From assembly GCA_050944035.1 (NCBI GenBank), contig JBMNQH010000002.1, forward strand, positions 62,001 through 126,000: a DNA stretch of 64,000 nt. Direction: 5' to 3'. Shown one piece after another: positions 24,752 through 33,293 of the stretch (its first letter is position 1; each line of letters starts with the position of its first letter). The position numbers and the translations under genes were made by a program. The notes under the pieces are model-generated. The model was given only the letters and a program-made list of their open reading frames with translations. It was not told where the DNA came from and searched no databases. The DNA comes from JBMNQH01 sp050944035 (GTDB taxonomy: Bacteria > Bacillota > Clostridia > Oscillospirales > Oscillospiraceae).

Positions 24752-25665
24752 AGGCTGTTCCTTTCGTATGCAGTACAAAGCTGTGCGGCGAGCTGCAATC
24801 CCAACGCCTCTGCCGCTTCTGCCTTACCGGAGACAGAACCGCGGACAAGCGCCGCCCCGTCGTCCTCCGCACCATAGACCGCAGTCAGCGTGATGCTGTC
24901 CCCCTCCACCACGCAATACGCACCGACCGGAGCATGGCAGCCCGCGCCGGTGCCTCGGAGAAACGCCCGTTCCGCACGCGCCGCAATGGCGCTGGCCTTG
25001 TCCCGGATGGTGTCCAGAATGGCACGGACTGCGGCGTTGTCCTTCCGGACTTCCAGTCCAAGAATTCCCTGTGCCGGTGCCGGCAGGATCGTCAGCGGCG
25101 AAAACGCCGCCGAAATTGCGGATGCATATCCGGCACGCTGCAATCCCGCTGCCGCAAGCATCACGCCATCCAGTTCCCCATCCGTTGCCTTGCGCATCCG
25201 GGTCTCGATGTTGCCGCGAATGGGAACAATCTGCAAATCCGGACGCAGTGCCAAAAGCTGCCGACTGCGGCGCAGACTGCCTGTGCCGACCGTCGCCCCC
25301 TGCGGCAGATCCTCCAGACTGGAAAGACCGTCACGCAAAATCAAGACGTCGCGGCAATCTGCCCGCTTCGGCGGATCGGTCAGCATCAGCTCCGGTGGCT
25401 GTACCGCCGGCAAATCCTTCATGCTGTGGACTGCAAAATCAATGGTTCCATCCAGCAATGCCTGTTCCAGCTCTCTTGTAAAAATACCGCTTGTGGAAAA
25501 AGCCCGCAACGGAATATTCTGCCGGGCATCGCCTGTGCTCTTTACAATCACCGGTTCAAACCGGTACGCCGGAAACCGGGTCTGTAATTGCGCAATGGTT
25601 GCGTTGGTCTGGATCAATGCAAGCTTACTGCCCCGCGTTCCGACCCGAATCGTATTTCCTTCCAC
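24748..25665 (-). CDS. hemC: Porphobilinogen deaminase (hydroxymethylbilane synthase)
   Basis: A 305-residue enzyme that polymerises four porphobilinogens. RVGTRGSKLALIQT, FAVHSMKDLP, TGSLRRSRQLL and the dipyrromethane attachment motif GAGCHAPVGAY with Cys243 are present. The start is GTG at 25665 with AAGGTGA five bases upstream; no in-frame ATG fits better. It lies 11 bases after hemA and overlaps cobA-hemD by four. Confidence 0.95.
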   Translation of the reverse strand: MEGNTIRVGTRGSKLALIQTNATIAQLQTRFPAYRFEPVIVKSTGDARQNIPLRAFSTSGIFTRELEQALLDGTIDFAVHSMKDLPAVQPPELMLTDPPKRADCRDVLILRDGLSSLEDLPQGATVGTGSLRRSRQLLALRPDLQIVPIRGNIETRMRKATDGELDGVMLAAAGLQRAGYASAISAAFSPLTILPAPAQGILGLEVRKDNAAVRAILDTIRDKASAIAARAERAFLRGTGAGCHAPVGAYCVVEGDSITLTAVYGAEDDGAALVRGSVSGKAEAAEALGLQLAAQLCTAYERNSL

Positions 25666-25676
25666 TGCATCACCTT

Positions 25677-26912
25677 CTATAAATCAAATAGCGTTTTCAT
25701 CATTTCAATATAGGCCGCCTGTGTCCCCTCGTCCTGCAAGCCTTTCAGCCGCAGCATGGGTTCCCGAATCAGCCGCTGCAGGCTGGCCTTCACCATCTTG
25801 CCGACAATCCGCTGTTCCCGTTCGGATAACTCCAGCTTGTGGGTTAAAATCTGCGTCGTGTCCTCTGTGATCTCATGACAACGCGCATTGAGCGACTGGA
25901 TGGTCGGGTCTACGCGGGTCTGCTGCATCCAGACCAGTACCTCGTCTACAGCAGTCTGAATTCGAACCTCAGCAGCCTGTGCAAGCGCTTCCCGCTGGTG
26001 CAGATGTGCATCCGACAGCCGCTTGATGTCGTCGATTTCAAACACATGCACGTTCTCACACTCGGCAGCCGCGGACTCGACATCCGGCGGCACCGCAAGA
26101 TCCAGCAGATACAGCGGATGCTGTAAAACCGGCATCTTTTCCGCGTAAAAGATCGCGTGCGGCGCGGCAGTCGCTGTAATGACTGCGTCCACCTGCGGCA
26201 GCAGAGCATAGCGCTCCAGAAACGGCCTGGATACCACGCGATCAGACTGCGCCTGCGCTTCCTCCACGGTTTGCAGGGTCCGATTACAGAGAATGATCTG
26301 CTCCGCACCGGCATCCAGCAAATACTTCAGCGTGAGCTGATTCATTTTTCCAAAGCCTGTGAGCAAAAACCGCTTCCCCGACAGGCTGTCCAACGCTTCT
26401 TCCAACAATTTCAGGCCGATATAACTGACCGACAGTGGAATCTGCGAAATTTTCAAGTCGGTTTTGATGGCTTTGGAGAGCGTAACCGCCTCGCGGAACA
26501 ACTTGTTCAGCATTTTGCCGGTCGCCCCCAACTGCGCAGCAAAGGTCACGGCGTCCCGCACCTGCCCAAGAATCTGATCTTCCCCAATCACCGCTGAATG
26601 CAGACCGCAGGTGACGCAGAACAGCTCATATACCGCCTCGCGCCCATGCAGACAGACCAGATACTCCGCAAAATCCACACCGTCGAAGAAGGCAAGATAC
26701 CGCTCCCGCATCTGTTCCAGCGCCGTCTCCGCATCCTCTGCGGCAAAATACACGGTGCTGCGGTTGCAGGTAGACAGCACAACGACTTCTGGAATACCGG
26801 CATCCAGTGCCTGGGTCAGAAAGGTAATTTTCTGACTGTCCGTGAAGGAGAAGCGGCTGCGCACCGAAACCGGCGCATGCTGATGATTGACGCCGACGAG
26901 ACACAGTTCCAT
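25677..26912 (-). CDS. hemA: Glutamyl-tRNA reductase
   Basis: A 411-residue NADPH enzyme that reduces glutamyl-tRNA to glutamate-1-semialdehyde, the first step of tetrapyrrole synthesis in the C5 route. The N-terminal domain has the nucleophile Cys49 in LSTCNRSTVY and the block FCVTCGLHSAVIGEDQILGQVRDA (in two stretches); the NADPH domain has FLLTGFGKMNQLT. The C-terminal dimerisation helix is complete. ATG 26912 has GGAAGGTGG upstream. First gene of the operon, with a promoter 56 bases before it. Confidence 0.94.
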   Translation of the reverse strand: MELCLVGVNHQHAPVSVRSRFSFTDSQKITFLTQALDAGIPEVVVLSTCNRSTVYFAAEDAETALEQMRERYLAFFDGVDFAEYLVCLHGREAVYELFCVTCGLHSAVIGEDQILGQVRDAVTFAAQLGATGKMLNKLFREAVTLSKAIKTDLKISQIPLSVSYIGLKLLEEALDSLSGKRFLLTGFGKMNQLTLKYLLDAGAEQIILCNRTLQTVEEAQAQSDRVVSRPFLERYALLPQVDAVITATAAPHAIFYAEKMPVLQHPLYLLDLAVPPDVESAAAECENVHVFEIDDIKRLSDAHLHQREALAQAAEVRIQTAVDEVLVWMQQTRVDPTIQSLNARCHEITEDTTQILTHKLELSEREQRIVGKMVKASLQRLIREPMLRLKGLQDEGTQAAYIEMMKTLFDL

Positions 26913-26967
26913 AGAATTGTTCCACCTTCCTTCTTTTTTCTTAAAATTTCATGCCTAACTGTATCTT

Positions 26968-26996
26968 ATCATACGACAAAAACGCACTGCGTACAA
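26968..26996 (-). promoter_or_regulatory. Probable promoter of the hemA operon
   Basis: Minus strand TTGTAC (26991-26996), 17 bases, TATGAT (26968-26973). Confidence 0.55.
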
Positions 26997-27044
26997 GTGT
27001 TCTGTAAAAAGAAAAACAGACCAACCTTTCAAAAAGATACCTTT

Positions 27045-27275
27045 TTAATCTTCCAGAAAAAATTTCGATGGCGATATGTTCAGTACCTCTGCCATTTTAA
27101 AAAGCGTTTCCAGAGAAATCCCTCTGGTCATACCGGGGCCCTCAATTTGTGCCACAAAATTGGCGCTTTTATCAATCTTTTCGGCAAACGTCTCCTGGGT
27201 ATATCTCGCCTTTTTCCGATAGTATGCAATCCTCAGACCAAGTACGCGATAGGATTCCGGATAGTTTGTATTCAT
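27045..27275 (-). CDS. Small Cro/C1-type (XRE) helix-turn-helix regulator
   Basis: A 76-residue single-domain DNA-binding protein. The HTH is YRVLGLRIAYYRKKARYTQETFAEK (in two stretches) with recognition helix near SANFVAQIE, followed by GISLETLFKMAEVLNISPSKFF, the usual fourth and fifth helices. The start at ATG 27275 follows AAAGGTGA; a TTG two codons earlier is less likely. It sits alone upstream of hemA on the same strand and downstream of clpE, with AT-rich repetitive DNA in front of it. The target may be its own promoter or the heme operon; neither can be shown here. Confidence 0.85.
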   Translation of the reverse strand: MNTNYPESYRVLGLRIAYYRKKARYTQETFAEKIDKSANFVAQIEGPGMTRGISLETLFKMAEVLNISPSKFFLED

Positions 27276-27312
27276 TTCCAATCACCTTTTTATCGTAAAA
27301 CGTTTTTTAACA

Positions 27313-27327
27313 TCCACTAAATGTGGA
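27313..27327. promoter_or_regulatory. Candidate operator before the XRE regulator gene
   Basis: TCCAC-TAAAT-GTGGA inverted repeat about 40 bases upstream of the regulator start, in otherwise AT-rich DNA (27282-27430) with further GTAGTA/TTGGTAC near-repeats. Autoregulation is inferred only. Confidence 0.3.
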
Positions 27328-27426
27328 GCGAAAAATCTTTGAATATATTATTTCTATCATAAATTCAGAAAAATTAGAGCTGATTCGTATAAATTTGTAC
27401 CAATTACTACCGAATACTACAAAGTA

Positions 27427-27463
27427 ATATAAAAAAGTCGCCAGACATTTGTCCAGCGACTTT
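27427..27463 (-). terminator. Terminator after clpE
   Basis: GTCGC-rich hairpin (AAAGTCGC/GCGACTTT, 27434-27441/27456-27463) followed on the minus strand by TTTTTTATATT. It lies about 85 bases past the clpE stop. Confidence 0.75.
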
Positions 27464-27547
27464 ATGTTTTTATCGACTTCAGAGATTCAGAATCTGCCAG
27501 TCAGCTTCATTGACTGCCCTCTTTTCAGAGGGAGACTTCTTCTATTT

Positions 27548-29857
27548 TTAAACGGCCAGCACAGTTACGACATCGTCTTTAACAGACAGACCGATCCGGC
27601 TGAACGGTTCGCCGCGGCGGTCGATCATTTCGGTCGCAATCCGATCCTCGACGTCCTTCTGAATCTGGCGGCGCAGATTGCGGGCGCCATAGGTGACGGA
27701 ATAACTCTTCTTCACCAGATAATCGAGCAAGCTGTCCTCATAGAGCAGCTCAACGCCCTTCTCAGCCATGACATCCTGCAATTCCTTCAACATCAGTTTG
27801 GCAATTTCGCGGAAGTTTTCCTCCGTCAAGTGGTTGAAGCAGACGATTTCATCGATACGGTTGAGAAATTCGGGACGCAGGAACTCATTGAGTGCCTTCA
27901 TCGCGCGTTCTTTCCCCTGTTCGTTGAGACTCTGGTTGAAACCAAGGGTTGCGGTCTTGCGCTCACTGCCGGCGTTGGTGGTCATAATGATAACAGTATT
28001 TTCAAAGTTTACCGTTCTGCCCTGTGCGTCGGTGATGCGGCCATCGTCCAGGATTTGCAGCAGGACATTCATAATGTCGGGATGCGCCTTTTCAATTTCG
28101 TCGAAGAGCACGACGGAATAGGGCTTCCGGCGGATTTTTTCCGTCAGCTGGCCGGCTTCATCATAGCCGACATATCCCGGAGGCGAACCAAGCAGACGGG
28201 AAACACTGTGCTTTTCCATAAACTCGGACATATCCAGCCGAACCAATGCGTCCGGGGTATCAAACAGGTCGGCGGCAAGGCGCTTGACCAGCTCGGTTTT
28301 ACCCACGCCCGTGCTGCCCACAAAGATGAAGCTGGAGGGCTTGCGTTTTGCGGACAATCCCAGTCGGTTACGACGGATGGCCGCACAGACTGCGTCGATG
28401 GCATCATCCTGACCGATGACGTGCGCTTTCAGGCGTTCATTCAGCTTTGACAAGCGCTCCAATTCGTCCTCACGGATGCTGCTGGCCGGAATTTTGGTCC
28501 ACAGCTCAATGATACGGGCGAGATTGTCAATGGTCAGCTGTGGCCGACCATTGGCCTGCAACACGTTCATCTCATCCGAGAGCTGCATATCACGGCTGCG
28601 GATGACGGCGAGGCGTTCAAAGTCCTCATGCTCGGTGTTGGATAGGAGCAGCTCGCGCTCCTTGTCGAGATCGGCGCGCTCCTTCTGGATCTCGGACACG
28701 CGCTCCAGACTCTTGTTTTTGAGGTTAACATCCGAACAGGCCTCGTCGAGCAGATCGATGGCCTTATCGGGCAGGAAGCGGTCGGTGATATAGCGTTCCG
28801 ACATCAAAACAGCCTGCCGGCACATGGCGTCCGAGATCGTCACCTGATGATAGTCCTCATAGTAATGGGAAATACCGCGGATGATGGCAATGCTGTCCTC
28901 GATGGAGGGCTCCGTCACCGTAACCGGCTGAAAGCGGCGTTCCAGTGCGGAGTCCTTCTCAATGTGCTTACGGTACTCGGCAAAGGTGGTTGCACCGATA
29001 ACCTGAATTTCCCCGCGGGACAGGGCAGGTTTTAAAATATTGGCGGCATTCATCGAACCTTCCGCATCGCCGGCGCCCACGATATTGTGTACTTCATCGA
29101 TGACCAAAATGATGTTGCCCTGCTTGCGAATCTCTTCGATCAGCTTTTTCATACGGCTTTCAAACTGACCGCGGAACTGCGTACCGGCTACCAGAGCGGT
29201 GAGGTCGAGCAGCAGGACTTCCTTCTCCCGCAGTTTATACGGGACATTGCCGTTAACAATACGCTGGGCAAGACCCTCAGCGATGGCCGTTTTGCCGACG
29301 CCGGGCTCACCGATCAGGCAGGGGTTGTTTTTCTGGCGGCGGTTCAAAATCTGAATCACACGCTCCAGCTCTTCGTCGCGGCCGATCATACGATCAAGCT
29401 CGCCGTTTCTGGCACGCTCAGTCAAAGAGATGCAGTAATTGTCGAGGAATTTTTTCTTTCCTTTTCCCTCCCGCGGTTCCCGGCCGGGCCGCTCTGCGGC
29501 GTGCCCTTCCGACGACGGAGCATCGTCTTTGTTGGGACCGTCCGGCCCGCCAAACAAACGGTTCAAAAACGGGAAGGTTGCAGTCTTGCCGTCCTCATCA
29601 TCATTGTCCAGATCATCATCCTGGGGGATCATCATTCCCTCTATGTCGCCCATTGCGTTGGTCATTTCACCGGTTAGCGTGTCGATTTCTTCATCAGACA
29701 AACCCAAGCGCTGGATCATATCATCGACCGGTTTGATTTTCAGTTCGCGGGCGCACTTCATGCAAAGACCTTCGTTGATGGTCTTGCCGTTTTCCATTTT
29801 GCTGATAAACAGTACTGCCACATTCTTTTTACAACGTGCGCAAATAATTGGTTCCAT
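27548..29857 (-). CDS. clpE: ClpE-type ATP-dependent unfoldase (Hsp100)
   Basis: A 769-residue AAA+ unfoldase that feeds proteins to ClpP or disaggregates them. Residues 1-40 form a zinc finger (CARCKK near 7-12 and CMKCAR near 33-38), typical of ClpE, replacing the usual Clp N-domain repeats. An acidic linker follows to about 130. The first AAA module has Walker A GEPGVGKTA and the second has GSTGVGKTE with LGSPPGYVGYDEAGQLTE. A coiled middle domain lies near 400-450. ATG 29857 begins the zinc finger. It follows cvpA by 97 bases. A CtsR operator was looked for and not seen. Confidence 0.9.
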   Translation of the reverse strand: MEPIICARCKKNVAVLFISKMENGKTINEGLCMKCARELKIKPVDDMIQRLGLSDEEIDTLTGEMTNAMGDIEGMMIPQDDDLDNDDEDGKTATFPFLNRLFGGPDGPNKDDAPSSEGHAAERPGREPREGKGKKKFLDNYCISLTERARNGELDRMIGRDEELERVIQILNRRQKNNPCLIGEPGVGKTAIAEGLAQRIVNGNVPYKLREKEVLLLDLTALVAGTQFRGQFESRMKKLIEEIRKQGNIILVIDEVHNIVGAGDAEGSMNAANILKPALSRGEIQVIGATTFAEYRKHIEKDSALERRFQPVTVTEPSIEDSIAIIRGISHYYEDYHQVTISDAMCRQAVLMSERYITDRFLPDKAIDLLDEACSDVNLKNKSLERVSEIQKERADLDKERELLLSNTEHEDFERLAVIRSRDMQLSDEMNVLQANGRPQLTIDNLARIIELWTKIPASSIREDELERLSKLNERLKAHVIGQDDAIDAVCAAIRRNRLGLSAKRKPSSFIFVGSTGVGKTELVKRLAADLFDTPDALVRLDMSEFMEKHSVSRLLGSPPGYVGYDEAGQLTEKIRRKPYSVVLFDEIEKAHPDIMNVLLQILDDGRITDAQGRTVNFENTVIIMTTNAGSERKTATLGFNQSLNEQGKERAMKALNEFLRPEFLNRIDEIVCFNHLTEENFREIAKLMLKELQDVMAEKGVELLYEDSLLDYLVKKSYSVTYGARNLRRQIQKDVEDRIATEMIDRRGEPFSRIGLSVKDDVVTVLAV

Positions 29858-29954
29858 ACTAAACTCCTATCGACCTTTGTTATACTGTCTGGTTTCCAAA
29901 CGATCGAGACTTCGGATTTCAAACCACAGAAACGATCCTGCTTTATGTACAGGA

Positions 29955-30671
29955 TTACAGTCCCAAAATCCGGCTGAGCAGATTCAATTTGGCAAGCAAT
30001 CTTGCCAGGATGGTACTGTCAAGGGTGGTCTTTCCGATCAAAATACCCAGGAACATCAGGGCCCAGACCAAAACCATGCAGAAGATGATGCCTCTGAACA
30101 ATCCGGCAACTGCACCACCTACATCATTCAGTATATCCATATTGGGAATTCTAAATGAAAGATTGGGAATATTGGCAATCGCGGTGATCAAAATAAGAAT
30201 CAACAGCGACCCGAGCAAGACGATGGCCGTATGCGCCACAGCACTGCAAAGCGTCTGTACAATGGCCTCCCGGATGCCCACTGTATTATTCTCTGCATAG
30301 TCCTGCGCTTTCTCTGCCAGATGTTTGGCTTCCGTCTCATAGATGCCGATCGCCTGATAGCTTTCGGTACAGAAAGCCTCGGTCTGATCCGGATTTTCGG
30401 CCAGGTAGTCGTCCAGCGAGAGTTCGCTTTCTTTGACGCCGAGTTTCTCACTGACCTCATTGCCCATAAGAGACTCCATATAGCCGTCCGCAAAGGGATA
30501 CAGCACAGGGACAAGCTCATGGGAAAACGTATTGGCAAACAGCGTTGCAGCGTACAGTGAGACTGCAATGGCAACAAGACCGCCAATACCGGAAACCAGG
30601 CCTTTTCGGTATCCGATCCAGATACACAGCACCAGAATCAGCACCAGCACCACATCGATGATAATTTTCAT
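29955..30671 (-). CDS. CvpA-family membrane protein
   Basis: A 238-residue membrane protein. Helix 1 with the family start DVVLVLILVLCIWIGYRKGLVSGIG, a long hydrophilic insert (about 65-140), then helices near 145-170 and 190-215 with GGAVAGLFRGIIFCMVLVWA match CvpA/colicin V production proteins. The family role is poorly known (envelope or cell-surface homeostasis). ATG 30671 follows CAGGAGAAA. It lies between truA, from which an extended -10 promoter separates it, and clpE downstream. Confidence 0.85.
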   Translation of the reverse strand: MKIIIDVVLVLILVLCIWIGYRKGLVSGIGGLVAIAVSLYAATLFANTFSHELVPVLYPFADGYMESLMGNEVSEKLGVKESELSLDDYLAENPDQTEAFCTESYQAIGIYETEAKHLAEKAQDYAENNTVGIREAIVQTLCSAVAHTAIVLLGSLLILILITAIANIPNLSFRIPNMDILNDVGGAVAGLFRGIIFCMVLVWALMFLGILIGKTTLDSTILARLLAKLNLLSRILGL

Positions 30672-30798
30672 GTTGTTTCTCCTGATGGAATATTCTTTCT
30701 ATTTTTCCGCCGGAGCGGCGATATTGTCCAGGCTTCAGACATCCCCCAATTCGGAACATCTGGGCAAAACAGTGACAAACATCGTATATATGTGGGGC

Positions 30799-30807
30799 AT
30801 TATATCA
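30799..30807 (-). promoter_or_regulatory. Extended -10 promoter for cvpA-clpE
   Basis: TGA plus perfect TATAAT on the minus strand, about 128 bases before cvpA. The leader is long and contains a small CCGC/GCGG hairpin; no -35 box stands out. Confidence 0.45.
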
Positions 30808-30858
30808 CAAACCCCCCAAAAGGAACAGAAAACTGCTAAAATTTTACACTTTTCTTTC

Positions 30859-31623
30859 TTATTTCGTCATCATCTCTCCAACAGGACCATCATACCAGAT
30901 CCGCGAGAGGTACAGTCCCTGCGGCGGCATCGTTGGTCCGGTCAGACGGCGGTCTCCGCGTTCCAGAAGGCTCGGAATATTCTCCGGCTCCAGTTTACCG
31001 TGGGAGGCATAGACCACCGTACCGGCAATGGCGCGCGCCATATTGTACAGAAACCCATCGGCACAGACGCGCATCTCAATGATCCCGTCCACAACGTCGA
31101 TCCCACACCAGTGAACCGTCCGAACGGTCGTACGTGTCTCCGTACCGACCGAGCGAACCGCGGCAAAATCGTGCGTGCCTTCAAAGGCTTTTGCTGCACG
31201 CTGCATACGTTCCAGATCCAGCGGCGCGGGATAGAAACAAACCCGTTTCTGCAAAAAAGGGTCGCGGATCCGGGAATTGAGAATCCGATAGACATACTCC
31301 TTTTGAATACAGGAACCAATTGCATTGAAATCCGGCTCCGCCTCGACGGCGTCGGTGACCGCAATATCGTCCGGTAAGCGGGTATTGACAGCCAACGGAA
31401 TCCGGTCGATTGGTATGCGGCAATCCGTGCGGAAGTTGGCACAGTAGCGCAAAGCATGCACCCCTGCATCGGTGCGGCCGCAACCGACTACCTTCACTGG
31501 ATGCCCGCAGACTTTTGTCAAAGCGGTTTCCAGAGTTTCCGCCACGGTAACTTCTGTTTTTTGCACCTGCCATCCGTGATAGGCAGAGCCGTCATAGCGC
31601 AAACGCAGGGCAATATTTTTCAC
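30859..31623 (-). CDS. truA: tRNA pseudouridine synthase A
   Basis: A 254-residue enzyme that makes pseudouridine at positions 38-40 of tRNA anticodon stems. The catalytic Asp52 is in GCGRTDAGVHAL; RYDGSAYHGWQVQ at the N-terminus and FLYNMARAIAGTVV near residue 195 complete the signature. The start is GTG at 31623, overlapping the ecfT stop by four bases (GTGA), which fixes it. The ecfA1-ecfA2-ecfT-truA order is a common arrangement in Firmicutes. Confidence 0.95.
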   Translation of the reverse strand: MKNIALRLRYDGSAYHGWQVQKTEVTVAETLETALTKVCGHPVKVVGCGRTDAGVHALRYCANFRTDCRIPIDRIPLAVNTRLPDDIAVTDAVEAEPDFNAIGSCIQKEYVYRILNSRIRDPFLQKRVCFYPAPLDLERMQRAAKAFEGTHDFAAVRSVGTETRTTVRTVHWCGIDVVDGIIEMRVCADGFLYNMARAIAGTVVYASHGKLEPENIPSLLERGDRRLTGPTMPPQGLYLSRIWYDGPVGEMMTK

Positions 31624-32423
31624 AGACCAAACCTCGCCAATACAATGATACCCACAAGCAGAAGAACACCGAGGAGCAACGCAAGAATATCACAGCGCTT
31701 CCACTCCAGCTTCTTCATCCGGGTCCGGCCTTCCCCACCGTGATAACAGCGGCACTCCATGGCAACGGCCAGCTCGTCCGCCCGGCGGAACGCACTGACA
31801 AACAGCGGCACCAGCAACGGCAGCAGCGCCTTTGCACGCTGGGCCAGCGAACCGGTCTCGAAATCAGCGCCGCGGGCTTTCTGTGCACTGATAATTTTAT
31901 CGGTTTCCTCAATCAACGTCGGAATGAACCGCAGTGCGATGCTCATGATCATTGCAAGTTCATGCACCGGAACCTTGACTTTTTTCAGTGGATTGAGCAA
32001 ACTCTCCAGACCATCCGTCAACGCAATGGGGGATGTGGTATAGGTCAGCAGAAACGTACCCATGACCAACATCACAATACGCAGAATCATGAACGCTGCA
32101 TTTCTGATGCCTTCTTCTGTAATTTTAAAAATCCAGAATTCCACCAGCACCTTGCCGGAGCTATAAAACATATTCAAAAACCCGGTAAAAATAATGATGA
32201 TAATCAGCGGCTTCAGACCACGGACCAGATTTTTGGGATTAACTTTTGACAGCGCAATGCAGGCAATCAGAACCGCGGCCATCACAGCATAAGAGACGTA
32301 GCTCTTCGCAACAAAGAGTGCCACGATGTAAACGATGGTCAACAGGATTTTGGCTCTGGGGTCCAGGCGGTGTACAATTGTGTTTCCCGGGAAATACTGG
32401 CCGAGTGTGATATCTTTTAGCAC
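31620..32423 (-). CDS. ecfT: ECF transporter transmembrane component EcfT
   Basis: A 267-residue membrane subunit of the group II energy-coupling factor module, linking two ATPases to exchangeable vitamin-binding S components. It begins LGQYFPGNTIVHRLDPRAKI (the usual start with DPR-K), has about five to six helices, and two coupling-helix Arg motifs: AQKARGAD and AMECRCYHGG. Overlaps ecfA2 by seven bases and truA by four. No S component is present in the window. Confidence 0.93.
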   Translation of the reverse strand: MLKDITLGQYFPGNTIVHRLDPRAKILLTIVYIVALFVAKSYVSYAVMAAVLIACIALSKVNPKNLVRGLKPLIIIIIFTGFLNMFYSSGKVLVEFWIFKITEEGIRNAAFMILRIVMLVMGTFLLTYTTSPIALTDGLESLLNPLKKVKVPVHELAMIMSIALRFIPTLIEETDKIISAQKARGADFETGSLAQRAKALLPLLVPLFVSAFRRADELAVAMECRCYHGGEGRTRMKKLEWKRCDILALLLGVLLLVGIIVLARFGL

Positions 32424-33280
32424 AGATTTCCCTCCTTCCTGCAGGCAAGTACCGCCTGCACCAGCTTCTCTGTGGTATAAATTCCGTCTGTAATCGGAAT
32501 ACCGTGCTCCCGTAACCGCATCGCAATACTGGTGGAGTCCGGAACAGCGAGACCAATCTGCTGCAAACGCTCCGCCTGTGAAAACACTTCTTCCGCCGTT
32601 CCATCCAGCGCAACCGTCCCGCCGTCAAACACGATCAGGCGCTCGGCAATTCTGGCAATGTCCTCCATACTGTGCGTGACCAGCAGAATGGTACTGCCTG
32701 TGATACGATGGTATTCCCGAATATTTTCCAGAATCTCTTCCCGGCCGGCGGGATCCAATCCAGCGGTCGGCTCATCCAGGATCAGCACACCCGGCCGCAT
32801 GGCAATAACGCCTGCAATCGCAACGCGGCGTTTCTGCCCGCCGGACAGCTCCAGAGGAGACTGGTCAAACAGTGCCTCCGGCACATTGACAAACTTGGCG
32901 GCCTCGCGAACACGTTCATCCACTTCCTGTTCGCTCAGTTTCATATTCTTCGGTCCAAAGGCAATATCACGATACACAGTCTCTTCGAACAGCTGGTATT
33001 CTGGATATTGAAAAACCAACCCAACCTGGAACCGGACATCCCGAGTCGCGACCTTGGAACGGTGGATATCCTCGCCGTCATAAAGCACCCGGCCGCCGGT
33101 GGGCTTCAACAACCCGTTGAGGTGCTGAATAAAAGTGGATTTACCGGAACCGGTGTGACCAATCACACCGACAAACTGTCCTTCCGGAATTTCGAGACTA
33201 ATCTGCTCAATTGCAACTTTTTCAAACGGGGTTCCCTGGCTGTATACATGGCAGAGCGCCTCGGTTTTGATACTGGGCAT
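32417..33280 (-). CDS. ecfA2: ECF transporter ATPase EcfA2
   Basis: A 287-residue ATPase. Walker A GHTGSGKST, Q-loop FQYPEYQLFEETVYRDIAFGP, signature LSGGQKRRVAIAG, Walker B LILDEPTAGLDP and the H-loop VTHSMED are in order; VFQYPE-QLF is the ECF-type Q-loop. Start at 33280 has GAGGAGGAGA; the longer frame is unsupported. Lies 13 bases after ecfA1. Confidence 0.93.
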   Translation of the reverse strand: MPSIKTEALCHVYSQGTPFEKVAIEQISLEIPEGQFVGVIGHTGSGKSTFIQHLNGLLKPTGGRVLYDGEDIHRSKVATRDVRFQVGLVFQYPEYQLFEETVYRDIAFGPKNMKLSEQEVDERVREAAKFVNVPEALFDQSPLELSGGQKRRVAIAGVIAMRPGVLILDEPTAGLDPAGREEILENIREYHRITGSTILLVTHSMEDIARIAERLIVFDGGTVALDGTAEEVFSQAERLQQIGLAVPDSTSIAMRLREHGIPITDGIYTTEKLVQAVLACRKEGNLC

Positions 33281-33293
33281 CTTCTCTCCTCCT

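Noticed and set aside
27449..28450. 333-codon plus-strand open frame opposite clpE
   Set aside because: It mirrors a strongly supported clpE gene and has no ribosome site or family features.
29858..29954. CtsR operator upstream of clpE
   Set aside because: I could not find the heptad direct repeat of CtsR in the gap or in the cvpA leader.
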